Origin: an uncultured Saprospiraceae bacterium
GTDB taxonomy: Bacteria; Bacteroidota; Bacteroidia; Chitinophagales; Saprospiraceae
Assembly: GCA_938003955.1 (NCBI GenBank)
Contig: CALKXE010000274.1
Location: 1-50,837 of the forward strand
Length of the DNA: 50,837 nt
Reading direction: 5' to 3'
Of the stretch, positions 27,901 through 37,107 are shown piece after piece (positions within the stretch are counted from its first letter, which is position 1; each line of letters opens with the position of its first letter). The notes beneath the pieces were generated by a model, which made no database searches, was not told the origin of the DNA, and was given only the letters and a program-made list of their open reading frames with translations. The position numbers were made by a program, and so were the translations under genes.

Positions 27901-29562
27901 AATATAATTAATAGAGTAGTATCGTTTGGTACACACAGAATATTATGGGAAGCGGAAGATGAATGTGGAAACGTACAAACGTGTGCTGCGATCATCCAAG
28001 TAGTTGATGATAAAGCACCAACACCTTACTGTTATTCTGAGATAATAACAGTAATAATGGAATCATCAGGTTCTGTAAGTATCTGGGCGAATGACTTTGA
28101 TAACGGTAGTTATGATAACTGTGCAGATCAAGATGAATTATTAATCTCATTCTCACCAAACACATCGAATACTTCTATTACATATACTTGTGATGATTTG
28201 ACAGGAGAATCAACGGCATTTGAATTAGAGATGTATGTAACTGATCCTTCAGGTAATCAAGAATTCTGTACGACGACACTAGTAATTCAAGATAATCAAG
28301 GACACTGTTCTGGAGGAACTGAAGGTGAGAGAGTTGCACTTGGAGGTGGAATATACAATGACATTAACGAGAGTGTAAATGGAATCGAAGTAAGCCTAGT
28401 AGCGAATCTTCCAGAATTTCCTTTAGTAGCGACGACAGATGTTGACGGTGCTTATACTTTCAACAATTTATTAGCAAACGAAAATTATAACATATCGCCA
28501 ACTTTAGATGAAAACTATAGTGAAGGAGTATCAACTCTAGATTTAGTACTTATACAAAGACACATATTAGGACTAGCTGCATTGGATAACCCTTATAAGG
28601 TAATAGCTGCAGATATTAACAATTCAGAAAGCGTAACAGCATCAGATCTTCTTCAGCTTAGAAAACTCATATTGGGCATCTACTCGGAATTACCAAACAA
28701 CGATAGTTGGAGATTTGTAGATGCAGCGATTGATTTTGCTGATATCAATGATCCTTTCCCTTTCAAAGATGAAGTATCTATGGAAGATGTAACAGAAGAC
28801 TATATGGATGCGAATTTCGTAGCTGTGAAAATTGGTGATGTAAATAATTCAGCAAATTATGGTTTCGTAAATACAGAAAGTGCAGTTGTAAGAACAACAA
28901 CTAATTTAGTTGTTGAAGATCAGTACTTAAATGTTGGAAGACAGGCTGTAACTGTAGTGTTGGGTGATATATCTGATGTGTATGGTCTTCAGATGAGTAT
29001 TGATTACAATGAGAATTTAGTTTCTGATATTAATCTTGCATCTACTGTATTGAATGTAACAGAAGCAAATTACACAAAGACTACTAACAAGTTAATTGCA
29101 AGTATTCATAATGCGACTTCAGAAATAATCACTGATGAAATCATGACTATGATTATTGATGTGAAAAAAGCTGGATATTTATCTGAAATGATCAGTCTAT
29201 CTGAAAATGGAATGAAGAATGAAATCTACTCTGAAGCTAATGCTAGCGTAATGAGTACTGGATTGAATCTTGAAATCCTAAACAGATCAACTGAGGTGAA
29301 TACATTCGAACTTTTACAGAATGTACCTAACCCTTTTACTACGACTACGGAGATTGGATTTGTACTTCCTACTAATCAGGATGTATCTCTTACAGTATAT
29401 GATATCACTGGTAAAACTGTTATCCAGAAGACAGGTGCTTACCAAAGAGGATATAATACTATCACATTAGACGTGAGTGAGATCAATGCTTCAGGTGTAC
29501 TTTATTATCAATTAGATACTGAAGGACATAGCGCAAGCAAGAAAATGATAATCATAAAATAG
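24967..29562 (+). CDS. Giant T9SS surface protein with HYR-like, dockerin-like and cohesin-like domains
   Basis: The start is set at the ATG at 24967, because a signal peptide follows it (RKGLISALFLLLVFNLSYSQ, to residue 41); the frame opens 150 bases earlier at an ATG whose leader does not look like a signal. The 1531-residue protein contains a PKD-like domain (about 165-215), a series of Cys-rich HYR-like modules (about 245-1110, with repeated VTDPSGN, ATDVCGN and VVDDKAPTP motifs), an SdrD-B-like domain (1118-1180), a type I dockerin-like pair of calcium loops (1180-1245), a cohesin-like beta domain (1313-1440) and a T9SS type A tail (1447-1531, from FELLQNVPNPF). It is probably exported and anchored on the cell surface. 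The paired genes are clear paralogues. The ligand is unknown. Confidence 0.85.
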   Translation: MMKRPLKTHFYQNVCNGLQTTRKGLISALFLLLVFNLSYSQSASRVECQCLNNGVGDEETQFAETIRINSATGETWTVVSSTGLFTSTSPAPPADPVLIADGTVIPEGATGTYTLSARRLNDSVWSIVFSNGAQDLTVESVHRCEQASSEIIGDFGSCIGTIETYQVDIPTSQIANITWTVSGGGTIVSAQNRNIIFVEWGDVVGNYEVSFEGNAFGYDGQSTSPCAFAGTNSVAIMDEEAFSMACNNQINISLNGICELDFVADMVLEDMKFSNDSYDLEFIDVETDEVVVGPTLGMEYVGKTLQVKVIHECSGNSCWGLLLLEDKSIPQLDCGTDVVLDCNDLMDPSNIGFPVPTDVVITSLGDDKYSLVGFDPCSDVTLSFVDVPVTTNLCEGPYSSIVTRTWIATDDSGNTSICSQTISINRASLTDITFPSNWDDALGSNPTIEACANYATLENGNPDPSYTGMPEGIFCLNVDVDYEDVLIPICGEQAYKIRRRWMVNDLCDNLPSREHTQFITVMDNTPPDITAPADFTIGTTLASCSSIIEVPAPTFLEDCSEHDYTVSYKTADESGNPYFQPSIEGVVRQSDGTYLISGLDDIFGNMIWIVFTATDVCGNISQGFSEVIIVDDIQPIPVCDLHTFVGLNENGLGYATVESFDDGSWDNCGVVTREVRREDSFGCGESSQWGQKVKFCCEDVGNIIMVQLRVTDAAGNSNICTVEAEVQDNHDPVITFCPADVTVDCGSDYTDLDQFGTALAEDNCNVSITSTSSQSINSCGTGTITRTFRAEDPEGSSVSCTQRIYVQSLDPFYIDPNNPNASNDDIIWPGGHTITNGCANSGILPDDLPEGKQRPVILDEGCSQISFSYSDIVFQYTDEYCSKVLRTWKVIDDCVYVPFGNVGYWEYTQVIKIQNSTKPTFITGCTASDYTIVQQSNCTARIQATATASDDCTAAEDLEFTYKVDEGNNGSTDFTGTGNIINRVVSFGTHRILWEAEDECGNVQTCAAIIQVVDDKAPTPYCYSEIITVIMESSGSVSIWANDFDNGSYDNCADQDELLISFSPNTSNTSITYTCDDLTGESTAFELEMYVTDPSGNQEFCTTTLVIQDNQGHCSGGTEGERVALGGGIYNDINESVNGIEVSLVANLPEFPLVATTDVDGAYTFNNLLANENYNISPTLDENYSEGVSTLDLVLIQRHILGLAALDNPYKVIAADINNSESVTASDLLQLRKLILGIYSELPNNDSWRFVDAAIDFADINDPFPFKDEVSMEDVTEDYMDANFVAVKIGDVNNSANYGFVNTESAVVRTTTNLVVEDQYLNVGRQAVTVVLGDISDVYGLQMSIDYNENLVSDINLASTVLNVTEANYTKTTNKLIASIHNATSEIITDEIMTMIIDVKKAGYLSEMISLSENGMKNEIYSEANASVMSTGLNLEILNRSTEVNTFELLQNVPNPFTTTTEIGFVLPTNQDVSLTVYDITGKTVIQKTGAYQRGYNTITLDVSEINASGVLYYQLDTEGHSASKKMIIIK

Positions 29563-29752
29563 GTAGTAACACCGATTACTATTGAAGATATCACTTATTT
29601 CATAAGCGATGTCCAATATGTATCGGCATGACACCATAGTTTTAAGTCTTATACTAAAAAATGGTGTTACTAGAATTTTAGAAAAAGAAATATCAGCCTT
29701 TAGAACAGGCAATAATAGAAACATTAAGAATCAGATTTTAAATCTTTATAAA
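29563..29752. other. Spacer between the two giant surface-protein genes
   Basis: A perfect 10-bp inverted repeat, TAGTAACACC (29564-29573) and GGTGTTACTA (29663-29672), brackets 89 bases. It could be a structured leader or a weak terminator; no consensus promoter is seen. A reading frame open from 29609 joins the downstream gene but does not look like part of the protein. Confidence 0.4.
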
Positions 29753-32700
29753 ATGAAGAAATTAATATTAAATAGTCAAAAGTCAATCGCAAGAAACTTA
29801 GCTACTGCAGCGAGAGTTTTAGGAATGATTGCCTGCTTGATGGTTGCAAATATTGCAACAGCACAAGTAGACTGCAATACAACAATGGCTTGTAACGATG
29901 GTATTCAAGTGTCACTTGATGAGAATTGTGAAATTTTGATCACGCCAGATATGATCTTAGAAGATCCTCAGTATGCAGATCCTGAATATTCTGTAGTCAT
30001 TATGACGGCTGCAGGTGTACAATTGCCAAGTGCATTAGTGGATTATTCATATGCTAATCAAACCTTATCAGTAAATGTACAACTGAATGGTTGTGCAGCA
30101 TCTTGTTGGGGAAGTATTACCGTAGAAGATAAGTTAGCACCTGTAATAACGAATTGTGATTCATTATTCGTTGCGTGTGATGTAGATCTTACACCAGGTT
30201 CAGCTGCTGTACCATCGGTAACAGCTACGGATGCTTGTGGAACTGTAACGGATACAGAATACTTTGATACTGAAGAAACAAATGCATGTGCAAATGATTT
30301 CGTAAAAACGATAACACGAACATGGTTAGTTAAAGATGCGTCAGGTAATTCAGCTACTTGTACACAATTCATTATGGTAGAAAAGGCAACTCTTGCAGAT
30401 GTCGTTTTTCCACCTAATTATGATGATATTTCACAACCAGCATTCTCATGTGATGTTACATTAGAAACATATGATAACGGAGCTCCAACAACAAATGAAA
30501 CGGGTTCTCCTGCTGGCGTGACATGCGCTAATATTCAAGTGTATTATACAGATGTAATATTTGAATTATGTGGTGTTAGTCTCAAAGTACTAAGAAAATG
30601 GGTAGTAATTGATTGGTGTACAGGTCAAGAGATAACACATAATCAAATCATTAAGATATTAGATGATAAAGCACCATTGTGTTCTGCTGTAGCTGATTTT
30701 ATGACAGAGATTACTACTGATGAGGGTGTATGTACTGGAACATTTACAGTGCCGCAACCAACTGTTCAATTCGAGTGTAGTGATTACAGTTATATAGTAG
30801 GATATAAATTAAGAGATGAAAATGGTGATCCATTTGTAAATCCTATTTATGATAATATAACATATAACTCAACAACTGACGAGTACACTATAACAGGTCT
30901 ACCACAAGATACATCATGGATTGTTTATACGATTACAGATGCATGTGGAAATAGTACACAATGTTTTACAGAGGTATTAGTAATGGATGAAGAAGCTCCA
31001 ACACCAGTATGCGAAGGTTATACAGTAGTAGGACTAGAAGATGCAGGATGGGCTGATATTTTTGCAACAAGTATTGATGATGGCAGTTATGATAACTGTG
31101 AAATTGATAGATATGAAATAAGAAGAGAAACAACTAGTTGTGGATTCAGTTCTGATTTGTCATTTGGCGAGAAAGTTAACTTCTGTTGTGCAGATGTTGG
31201 CGCTGGATATATCAAAGTTGTATTAAGAGTATACGATGTATCAGGTAACTATAATGATTGTTATGTAAATGTAAGTGTTCAAGATAAGATCAATCCTGAG
31301 ATTACTTGTCCAGCTACAGCAACACTTCAATGTACACAAGATTATGAAGATCTTCTTCTTACTGGAGAAGCAATAGGTACAGATAACTGTAGTGTTGTCG
31401 TAACGCATTCTGATAATGTAAATCTTGATGAATGTGGAAAAGGTACAGTTACTAGAACTTGGAGTGCAACTGATCCTCAAGGTAGAGTAGCAACATGTGT
31501 TCAAACGATTAACTTAATCGATTCTAATCCATTCACAGCTTCAAATGTTAACTGGCCTGGAGATTTAGGAATTGATGGTTGTGATCCTGATGGAGCAACT
31601 CCGGAAGAATTAAATAGCTTTCCAATATTGTCTAATGTAGACTGTGCGAATGTTGCAGTATCTTATGATGACGATGTGTTTTACAATACTTCAGATTATT
31701 GTATCAAAGTATTAAGACATTGGAGAGTTGTAGAATGGTGTAGTTATGATCCACAAAATCCTAGTTACTTTGAATATACTCAGAAAATTGGATTTTCTAA
31801 TTCAGTAGATCCAGTGTTCGATACATGTATAAATGAGAATTTTGATTCTACGAATGGTGATTGTCAAGAAGAAGTGACGTTAACAGTAAGTGCAACAGAT
31901 GATTGTACTCCGACTGCACAATTAGTATATAGCTACACAATTGATGTAGATAACAATGGAACAATAGATCTTACTGGTAATGGTAATACACTCACAAGAA
32001 CATTGAGCGCTGGAACACACAAAGTAGTATTCACTGTAATGGATAAGTGTGATAATGATGCTGAGTGTACTAAGATGATAACAATAAAGGATATTAAAGC
32101 ACCAACTCCTATATGTATTGGAGAAGTAGTGTGGGTATTAGGTGAAGATGGAACAACTGAAGTATGGGCAAGTGATTTTAATCTTAAGAGTGAAGCTGCT
32201 TGTGGTAGTGACGATGATTTGATCTTCTCATTCAATGCAGCGGGAACACAACAAGCTTTATCTTTCTCATGTGCTGATATTGATAACGGTATTGCACAAG
32301 AAATTCCTCTTGAAATGCACGTAATAGATGCAAGTGGAAACTCTGAATTCTGTAGCGTAACATTGATCCTACAAGATTCTCAATCAAGTAATGCTTGTAC
32401 TGATGGTTTAGGAAAAGCTTCAATCAGTGGACATGTTCTTACTAGAAACAATGAGGGTATTCTTGATATCGAAGTACAGCTTATGGATGTAGCAGAACAA
32501 GGTGCTAATATGGACTTGACACAAGAAGATGGAGTATATGCATTTGATGATGTTAATTTCTACGGAACATATGCAATAGCACCGCACAAGAATGATGATG
32601 CTAGTAATGGTGTATCAACACTTGATTTAGTGATGGTACAAAGACACATCTTGGGTCTTGAAGAATTAGATAGTCCTTACAAGTTGATCGCTGCAGATGC

Positions 32701-33655
32701 AAACGGTTCAGATGATTTGACGGCTTCTGATTTATTACTATTGAGAAAAGTAATTCTTGGTATCAATACTACATTTAATGATAATACATCATGGAGATTC
32801 GTACCGACAACACACGAAATCGAAGATCCTACTGATCCATATGGTTTCCCAGAGCAAGTTGAATTTGACGAGTTGTATGTAAGTAACAATGACATCAACT
32901 TCACAGCGATCAAAACGGGTGATGTTAATGGAAGTGCTTCAAATGGTCTTAAGAATGAAGAAGAAACAGAAACAAGATCTGGAGCGAAATCATTCTCTGT
33001 ATCTAATCAGACGTTTAATAACGGATCTCAAGTATCAGTAGCAATAAATGCGAATGAAGTAAGATCTATGATCGGTATGCAGTTTACTATCGAATATGAT
33101 GCTTCAATGTTGAACTACACTGGAATATCTAATGGTAAGTTGACTATGAATAACTACAATGTGAAAGCGGAGAATGGATCATTAATGATCTCATGGAATA
33201 CTACGAATGCTATTGAGTTATCTTCTGTTGATGAGTTGTTTAGCTTAAACTTTACAGCTGTTACTGACGGGCAAGTTAATGAAGCAATCAATATGAGTTC
33301 AAACGGTGTTCAAGCAGAATACTATGATGAGTCATTGAATACATTTGATCTTGAATTAGAGCTAGGTAACAGATCAGTAGTTGTTGAGGCAACGAACACA
33401 TTGCACCAAAACTCTCCGAATCCATTTAAAGGAATGACTACGATTGGATTTGATCTTCAAGAGGGAGGAATGGCTACATTAGCAATCTTTGATATCGCAG
33501 GAAAAGAACTATATAATATTACAAATGAATTCGATCAAGGTTATAATGAAATGACAATCGATGTTACTTCATTGAACACTGGTTCAGGAGTTTTATTCTA
33601 CACGCTACAAGCTGGGGACTTCATCAAAACAAAGAAGATGATGATGATTAAGTAA
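29753..33655 (+). CDS. Giant T9SS surface protein, second paralogue with dockerin-like and cohesin-like domains
   Basis: The ATG at 29753 is chosen because it begins MKKLILNSQKSIARN and leads into a signal segment ending in NIATAQ (about residue 39); the frame upstream lacks a signal. The 1300-residue protein opens directly with the TMACNDGIQVSLDENC module that is internal in its neighbour. Cys-rich HYR-like modules follow (about 130-870), then an SdrD-B-like domain (887-945), a dockerin-like domain with GVSTLDLVMVQRHILGL and DDLTASDLLLLRKVILG (950-1010), a cohesin-like domain with GMQFTIEYDASMLNYTG (1080-1215) and a T9SS tail (1217-1300, LHQNSPNPF, ending KKMMMIK). It lacks the PKD-like part of the first paralogue. 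Two hairpins follow the stop. Confidence 0.85.
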   Translation: MKKLILNSQKSIARNLATAARVLGMIACLMVANIATAQVDCNTTMACNDGIQVSLDENCEILITPDMILEDPQYADPEYSVVIMTAAGVQLPSALVDYSYANQTLSVNVQLNGCAASCWGSITVEDKLAPVITNCDSLFVACDVDLTPGSAAVPSVTATDACGTVTDTEYFDTEETNACANDFVKTITRTWLVKDASGNSATCTQFIMVEKATLADVVFPPNYDDISQPAFSCDVTLETYDNGAPTTNETGSPAGVTCANIQVYYTDVIFELCGVSLKVLRKWVVIDWCTGQEITHNQIIKILDDKAPLCSAVADFMTEITTDEGVCTGTFTVPQPTVQFECSDYSYIVGYKLRDENGDPFVNPIYDNITYNSTTDEYTITGLPQDTSWIVYTITDACGNSTQCFTEVLVMDEEAPTPVCEGYTVVGLEDAGWADIFATSIDDGSYDNCEIDRYEIRRETTSCGFSSDLSFGEKVNFCCADVGAGYIKVVLRVYDVSGNYNDCYVNVSVQDKINPEITCPATATLQCTQDYEDLLLTGEAIGTDNCSVVVTHSDNVNLDECGKGTVTRTWSATDPQGRVATCVQTINLIDSNPFTASNVNWPGDLGIDGCDPDGATPEELNSFPILSNVDCANVAVSYDDDVFYNTSDYCIKVLRHWRVVEWCSYDPQNPSYFEYTQKIGFSNSVDPVFDTCINENFDSTNGDCQEEVTLTVSATDDCTPTAQLVYSYTIDVDNNGTIDLTGNGNTLTRTLSAGTHKVVFTVMDKCDNDAECTKMITIKDIKAPTPICIGEVVWVLGEDGTTEVWASDFNLKSEAACGSDDDLIFSFNAAGTQQALSFSCADIDNGIAQEIPLEMHVIDASGNSEFCSVTLILQDSQSSNACTDGLGKASISGHVLTRNNEGILDIEVQLMDVAEQGANMDLTQEDGVYAFDDVNFYGTYAIAPHKNDDASNGVSTLDLVMVQRHILGLEELDSPYKLIAADANGSDDLTASDLLLLRKVILGINTTFNDNTSWRFVPTTHEIEDPTDPYGFPEQVEFDELYVSNNDINFTAIKTGDVNGSASNGLKNEEETETRSGAKSFSVSNQTFNNGSQVSVAINANEVRSMIGMQFTIEYDASMLNYTGISNGKLTMNNYNVKAENGSLMISWNTTNAIELSSVDELFSLNFTAVTDGQVNEAINMSSNGVQAEYYDESLNTFDLELELGNRSVVVEATNTLHQNSPNPFKGMTTIGFDLQEGGMATLAIFDIAGKELYNITNEFDQGYNEMTIDVTSLNTGSGVLFYTLQAGDFIKTKKMMMIK

Positions 33656-33719
33656 TTGAGTTTTCAATTATTTTTTCCACACAAATATATTTTTAGATAA
33701 GTATAGATAATTTAATAAA

Positions 33720-33762
33720 AGTATCATACCAGTGAAGGTTTCACTTTCGCTAGTATGATACT
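33720..33762. terminator. Long hairpin after the second surface-protein gene
   Basis: AGTATCATACCAGTGAA pairs with TTCGCTAGTATGATACT over 17 positions, with one mismatch and one G-T pair. No U-tract follows on the plus strand, while AATAAAA precedes it. It may protect the mRNA 3' end or act with the next hairpin. Confidence 0.5.
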
Positions 33763-33842
33763 AAGTTATGTCATCAATGATTATAAAGAATTAGCCTGCT
33801 ATGCAGACTATTATAACTTAATGTTTCTAAAATGATTCTGGT

Positions 33843-33868
33843 AAGGCTACATCGAAAGGTGTAGCCTT
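33843..33868 (+). terminator. Rho-independent terminator with GAAA loop
   Basis: AAGGCTACATC and GGTGTAGCCTT form an 11-bp stem with one G-T pair and a GAAA tetraloop. It is followed directly by TTTGTGTTTTG. The 190-base distance from the last stop suggests a long 3' UTR or a separate short transcript. Confidence 0.8.
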
Positions 33869-34111
33869 TTTGTGTTTTGTACCGAATTAGGAACAGATGG
33901 TAAAAGACTTTTTTTCGGGTGAGATGAAGATGGTTAAGAGTATCTAACTAGATATATGGCACTGTTTATCTTCATGGGGATATGTAAGAAGAAGAAAGTT
34001 GTACTGAGTTATTTCAAATCTAATTCAAATTTATTATGAATTTGAAAAATTCAATTTGCTGCTTAAGATATACTGTATTTTGTATACCTTAGATTTAAAC
34101 AAATAAAAGAA

Positions 34112-34897
34112 ATGAAACCAACTTATCAAAAAGTAATAAATTCCGGCGCACTTATTTTTATGTTATTAATGAATTCGCTAGCTATATTTCTGCCATTAGG
34201 AGGAAAAACAACAGGAGAGTTATCTGATCTCTATCCAAATCTCTTTGTGCCAGCGGGATTTACGTTTGCGATTTGGAGTGTTATCTATCTATTGTTGATT
34301 GGGTTTATTGGTTATCAGTGGATAGGAGGTAACGAAAAATCGAAGATTGAAAAGGTCGGTCCTTGGTTCCTTCTAAATGGTTTAGCAAATGGAGCATGGA
34401 TCATTGCTTGGCATTATGAATTAGTACCATTGTCACTTCTAATAATGCTAGTCCTTCTTGGTAGTTTGATAATGCTGCACCGAAAATTAAATATCAATTA
34501 CTTTGGTAGCCATGGCATTAAGTGGCTCGTGTATGTTCCTGTTAGTGTTTATCTAGGTTGGATTTCAGTTGCTACCATAGCTAATTTCACAACAGTCCTA
34601 GTCAATTACGAATGGTCAGGCTTTGGAGTCAGTCCTGATATATGGTCCGTAGTCGTATTGATTGTAGCTGTAATTCTGGGTTGTCTTATGATGTATAGAC
34701 ATAAAGATATATTCTATGCTGGTGTTATTGCTTGGGCATCATACGGAATATTATCAAAACGATTGGCAGATACTATTGCGATGGATGCAAAGATCGAGCA
34801 CATGTCTCAAGTAGCTATGTATATAATGATTATCGGAATTCTCTTAACTGTTACCTTGGGGATTCTAGGAACACGTAAAACACAGATTTCGAATTAA
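34112..34897 (+). CDS. TspO/MBR-related membrane protein
   Basis: The 261-residue protein is almost entirely hydrophobic, with seven or eight membrane segments. The block YPNLFVPAGFTFAIWSVIYL (about residues 40-59) is typical of the large TspO/MBR-like proteins annotated as tryptophan-rich sensory proteins in Bacteroidota. Further Trp residues (NGAWIIAWHYEL, WSGFGVSPDIWSVV) fit. Classical TspO is about 160 residues long and binds porphyrins and cholesterol; binding by this longer branch is not shown. An inverted repeat upstream, TTCAAATT-N7-AATTTGAA, might be an operator. The glycosyltransferase gene starts 48 bases later. Confidence 0.6.
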   Translation: MKPTYQKVINSGALIFMLLMNSLAIFLPLGGKTTGELSDLYPNLFVPAGFTFAIWSVIYLLLIGFIGYQWIGGNEKSKIEKVGPWFLLNGLANGAWIIAWHYELVPLSLLIMLVLLGSLIMLHRKLNINYFGSHGIKWLVYVPVSVYLGWISVATIANFTTVLVNYEWSGFGVSPDIWSVVVLIVAVILGCLMMYRHKDIFYAGVIAWASYGILSKRLADTIAMDAKIEHMSQVAMYIMIIGILLTVTLGILGTRKTQISN

Positions 34898-34945
34898 AAA
34901 TCCAAGTAGAGATAATTCAAAGATTATATTTCATTCCTTTGTCCA

Positions 34946-36148
34946 ATGAGAATTCTGCAGCTAACTAAGAAGTTTCCATTTCCGCTCAAGGACGGAGAGT
35001 CAATCGCTGTGACTAATCTAAGTAAATCTCTAGTCGCGCATGGTTGCGAAATGACGCTTCTAAGCATGAACACCTCTAAACATTTTGTAGAGATAGATAA
35101 ATTGCCAAATTCTTACAACCACTACAAAGCTATTCATACCGTTTACCTCGATAATCGGGTAACGGCACTAGGAGCTGTTTCTAATCTCTTTAGCTCAGAT
35201 TCTTATCATGTATCTAGGTTTGATTATAAAGAATACCGACAGAAACTTATTGAATTACTGCAAACAGAGCAGTTTGACATTATTCAATTAGAGACTCTAT
35301 ATCTCGCTCCTTATATAGGAACTATCAAAGCAAATAGTTCTGCCAAAGTAGTGATGCGCTCTCATAATGTAGAATTTGAAATTTGGAATAGGGTAGTTGA
35401 AAGCACTTCCTTTTTGCCCAAAAGAATGTACCTCAAACATCTTACAGCGAAACTCCGTCGATTCGAATTAGAAAGATTGGATCATTATGATGCTCTCGTA
35501 TCTGTTACTCAACGAGATTTGGATAAATATAAAGGTCTTGGATACAATGGTTCAGGATTGTCTTCCCCAATTGGAGTAGATGTAAAGAGATATCAACCAC
35601 AGATAAATGATGAAAATCAACCAAGTCTTTCATTTATTGGTTCATTAGATTGGATACCGAATCTTGATGGCTTGGACTGGTTTCTAAAGGAAGTCTATCC
35701 AATAATAGTTAATCAATATCCAAGTCTTACTTTCAATATAGCGGGGCGAAATACACCTGGTTCTATAGTTGATTTATCTAGTGATAACATATTGATTCAT
35801 GGTGAAGTAGATAGTGCTATTGATTTTATTAATGAGCATCCAATTATGATTGTTCCTTTGCTTTCTGGTAGTGGGATGCGAGTCAAGATACTAGAAGGAA
35901 TGGCTCTTGGGAAAGTTGTTATATCAACGACCATTGGTGCTGAGGGTATCGATGCCGTACACAAGGAGTCAATTCTAATTGCTGACAGTCCGACGGAGTT
36001 TTTAGCATGCGTCAAATGGCTTATGGATAATCCCAAACGAATGGACGAAGTTGGAAAGGCAGCTAGGGTTTTTATCAGTGAAAATTTTGACGAAGGGAGG
36101 AATGCTGAGAAGTTGCTACGTTTTTACAAGTCACTGTGTAAGGATTAA
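34946..36148 (+). CDS. GT4-like glycosyltransferase
   Basis: The 400-residue protein is a GT-B fold glycosyltransferase of the GT4 type. The N-terminal domain starts MRILQLTKKFPFPLKDGESI with a glycine-poor donor loop. The C-terminal domain carries SFIGSLDWIPNLDGLDWFL and the sugar-nucleotide site PLLSGSGMRVKILEGMALGK, where the glutamate in EGMA is the family's conserved acidic residue. VVISTTIGAEGID follows. The acceptor cannot be told; polysaccharide or lipid-linked sugars are usual. No other polysaccharide-synthesis gene is next to it. A repeat unit starts at its stop codon. Confidence 0.88.
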   Translation: MRILQLTKKFPFPLKDGESIAVTNLSKSLVAHGCEMTLLSMNTSKHFVEIDKLPNSYNHYKAIHTVYLDNRVTALGAVSNLFSSDSYHVSRFDYKEYRQKLIELLQTEQFDIIQLETLYLAPYIGTIKANSSAKVVMRSHNVEFEIWNRVVESTSFLPKRMYLKHLTAKLRRFELERLDHYDALVSVTQRDLDKYKGLGYNGSGLSSPIGVDVKRYQPQINDENQPSLSFIGSLDWIPNLDGLDWFLKEVYPIIVNQYPSLTFNIAGRNTPGSIVDLSSDNILIHGEVDSAIDFINEHPIMIVPLLSGSGMRVKILEGMALGKVVISTTIGAEGIDAVHKESILIADSPTEFLACVKWLMDNPKRMDEVGKAARVFISENFDEGRNAEKLLRFYKSLCKD

Positions 36149-36226
36149 GCCAAGAAATTCAATTCCTGTTTTTCTAAAAAAGAGTAACGAGCAAAAACAG
36201 ATCCTTAAAAGACCGCGACATCTTCT
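36146..36226. repeat. Direct repeat, copy 1, after the glycosyltransferase
   Basis: AAGCCAAGAAATTCAATTCC and the following bases align with 36302-36395 over about 85 positions with several indels. On the minus strand both can read QELNFLA. Function is unknown. Confidence 0.65.
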
Positions 36227-36273
36227 TTAATAAAATAATAGTAAAAATAGGACTGGTCCTCTAATGTCGATTT

Positions 36274-36290
36274 CAATTCATTGGAATTCA
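36274..36290. repeat. 17-base core shared with the 23.4 kb palindrome
   Basis: CAATTCATTGGAATTCA here is identical to 23448-23464. Here the palindrome around it is broken by a C-to-T change. It sits between the two direct repeats. Confidence 0.6.
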
Positions 36291-36301
36291 AGACATGAAG
36301 A

Positions 36302-36395
36302 AGAAGCCAAGAAATTTAATTCCTGTTCTTCTATGAAAAAATAACAAGGTGTTCAAAAGGGTAAAGACAGATACTTAAACTTCCATGTCATCTAG
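36302..36395. repeat. Direct repeat, copy 2, before the oxidase gene
   Basis: AAGCCAAGAAATTTAATTCC mirrors copy 1, followed by diverged sequence ending near the stop codon of the convergent cytochrome oxidase gene. Together the repeats fill the 256-base gap between the two genes. Confidence 0.65.
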
Positions 36396-36404
36396 TCTTA
36401 TCAA

Positions 36405-37001
36405 TTACCCAACTAACCAATTCACAAGAAAAAATAGCACTAGATAAATCCATAATCCATCCAAATAATGCCAGTAAATATTAAATAAATCAAGTCTTCT
36501 CTTTTTAGCGAGATCACTGAAGTAGATTAATACACTCACTGGGCTTTTTATCTTTCGCACGGCATTAACAACAAATACAACCAGGAATGGAATACCAGCA
36601 ACAACATGGGCAAAGTGGATGCCTGATATCAAATACATGTAAGATGCCATGTTGTTATAGTTGATAAATATATCACTATTGTAAAGTTGAAGCCAGGCCA
36701 TAATCTGAGAACCAAGAAAGGCTATTGTGAGTACTAAAGTGATAATTAGCGCTATCTTATAGTTTCGAGTATTATCATCTAAGTATGATTTCTTTGCCCA
36801 CTTTAGTGTAAGGCTGCTACCAATCAGAATAAGTGTATTGAAGTAAAATAGTGGGGGTAATTTTATGGGTGGTATATCAGATTGTAGGCGGTTGTAGAGA
36901 TAGGCCGCTGAGAAACCAAGAAACAAAGCCGACACGGCAGCTAATATTAAAAACATGATAATGTAAGACGGATGTATCAGGTAGTTTCTTTCTGGCTTCA
37001 T
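36405..37001 (-). CDS. Cytochrome c oxidase subunit III-like protein
   Basis: The 198-residue protein has five membrane segments, as the short form of subunit III does. It contains the signature GIHFAHVVAGIPFLVVFVVN (near residue 126) and ends in YWHYLDGLWIYLVLFFLVNW. Subunit III supports, but does not carry out, oxygen reduction by the heme-copper oxidase. No other oxidase subunit lies in the window, so the gene is isolated from its usual cluster; it could work with an oxidase encoded elsewhere. Its start ATG is followed by MKPERNYLIHPSY. Confidence 0.85.
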   Translation of the reverse strand: MKPERNYLIHPSYIIMFLILAAVSALFLGFSAAYLYNRLQSDIPPIKLPPLFYFNTLILIGSSLTLKWAKKSYLDDNTRNYKIALIITLVLTIAFLGSQIMAWLQLYNSDIFINYNNMASYMYLISGIHFAHVVAGIPFLVVFVVNAVRKIKSPVSVLIYFSDLAKKRRLDLFNIYWHYLDGLWIYLVLFFLVNWLVG

Positions 37002-37107
37002 AAGTAGTAAACGATGTTGATATTATTAGGTTTAGAAAAATGACTAACTTTTATCCAATCTTTTGCTAATTTAAATATAATATTACAACATAAAAATAAA
37101 GAAGAAC

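Larger units (their letters stand above)
33656..34111. other. Intergenic region with two hairpins
   Basis: No gene is visible in 456 bases. Two strong hairpins (33720-33762, 33843-33868) occupy the left part. The right part has a perfect 8-bp inverted repeat, TTCAAATT (34024-34031) and AATTTGAA (34039-34046), and a -7-like TATTTTG near 34096, ahead of the TspO-like gene. Confidence 0.55.

Noticed and set aside
29609..29752. In-frame extension upstream of the second giant surface protein
   Set aside because: It would put 48 non-signal residues before a typical start MKKLILNSQ and overlaps an inverted repeat in the spacer.
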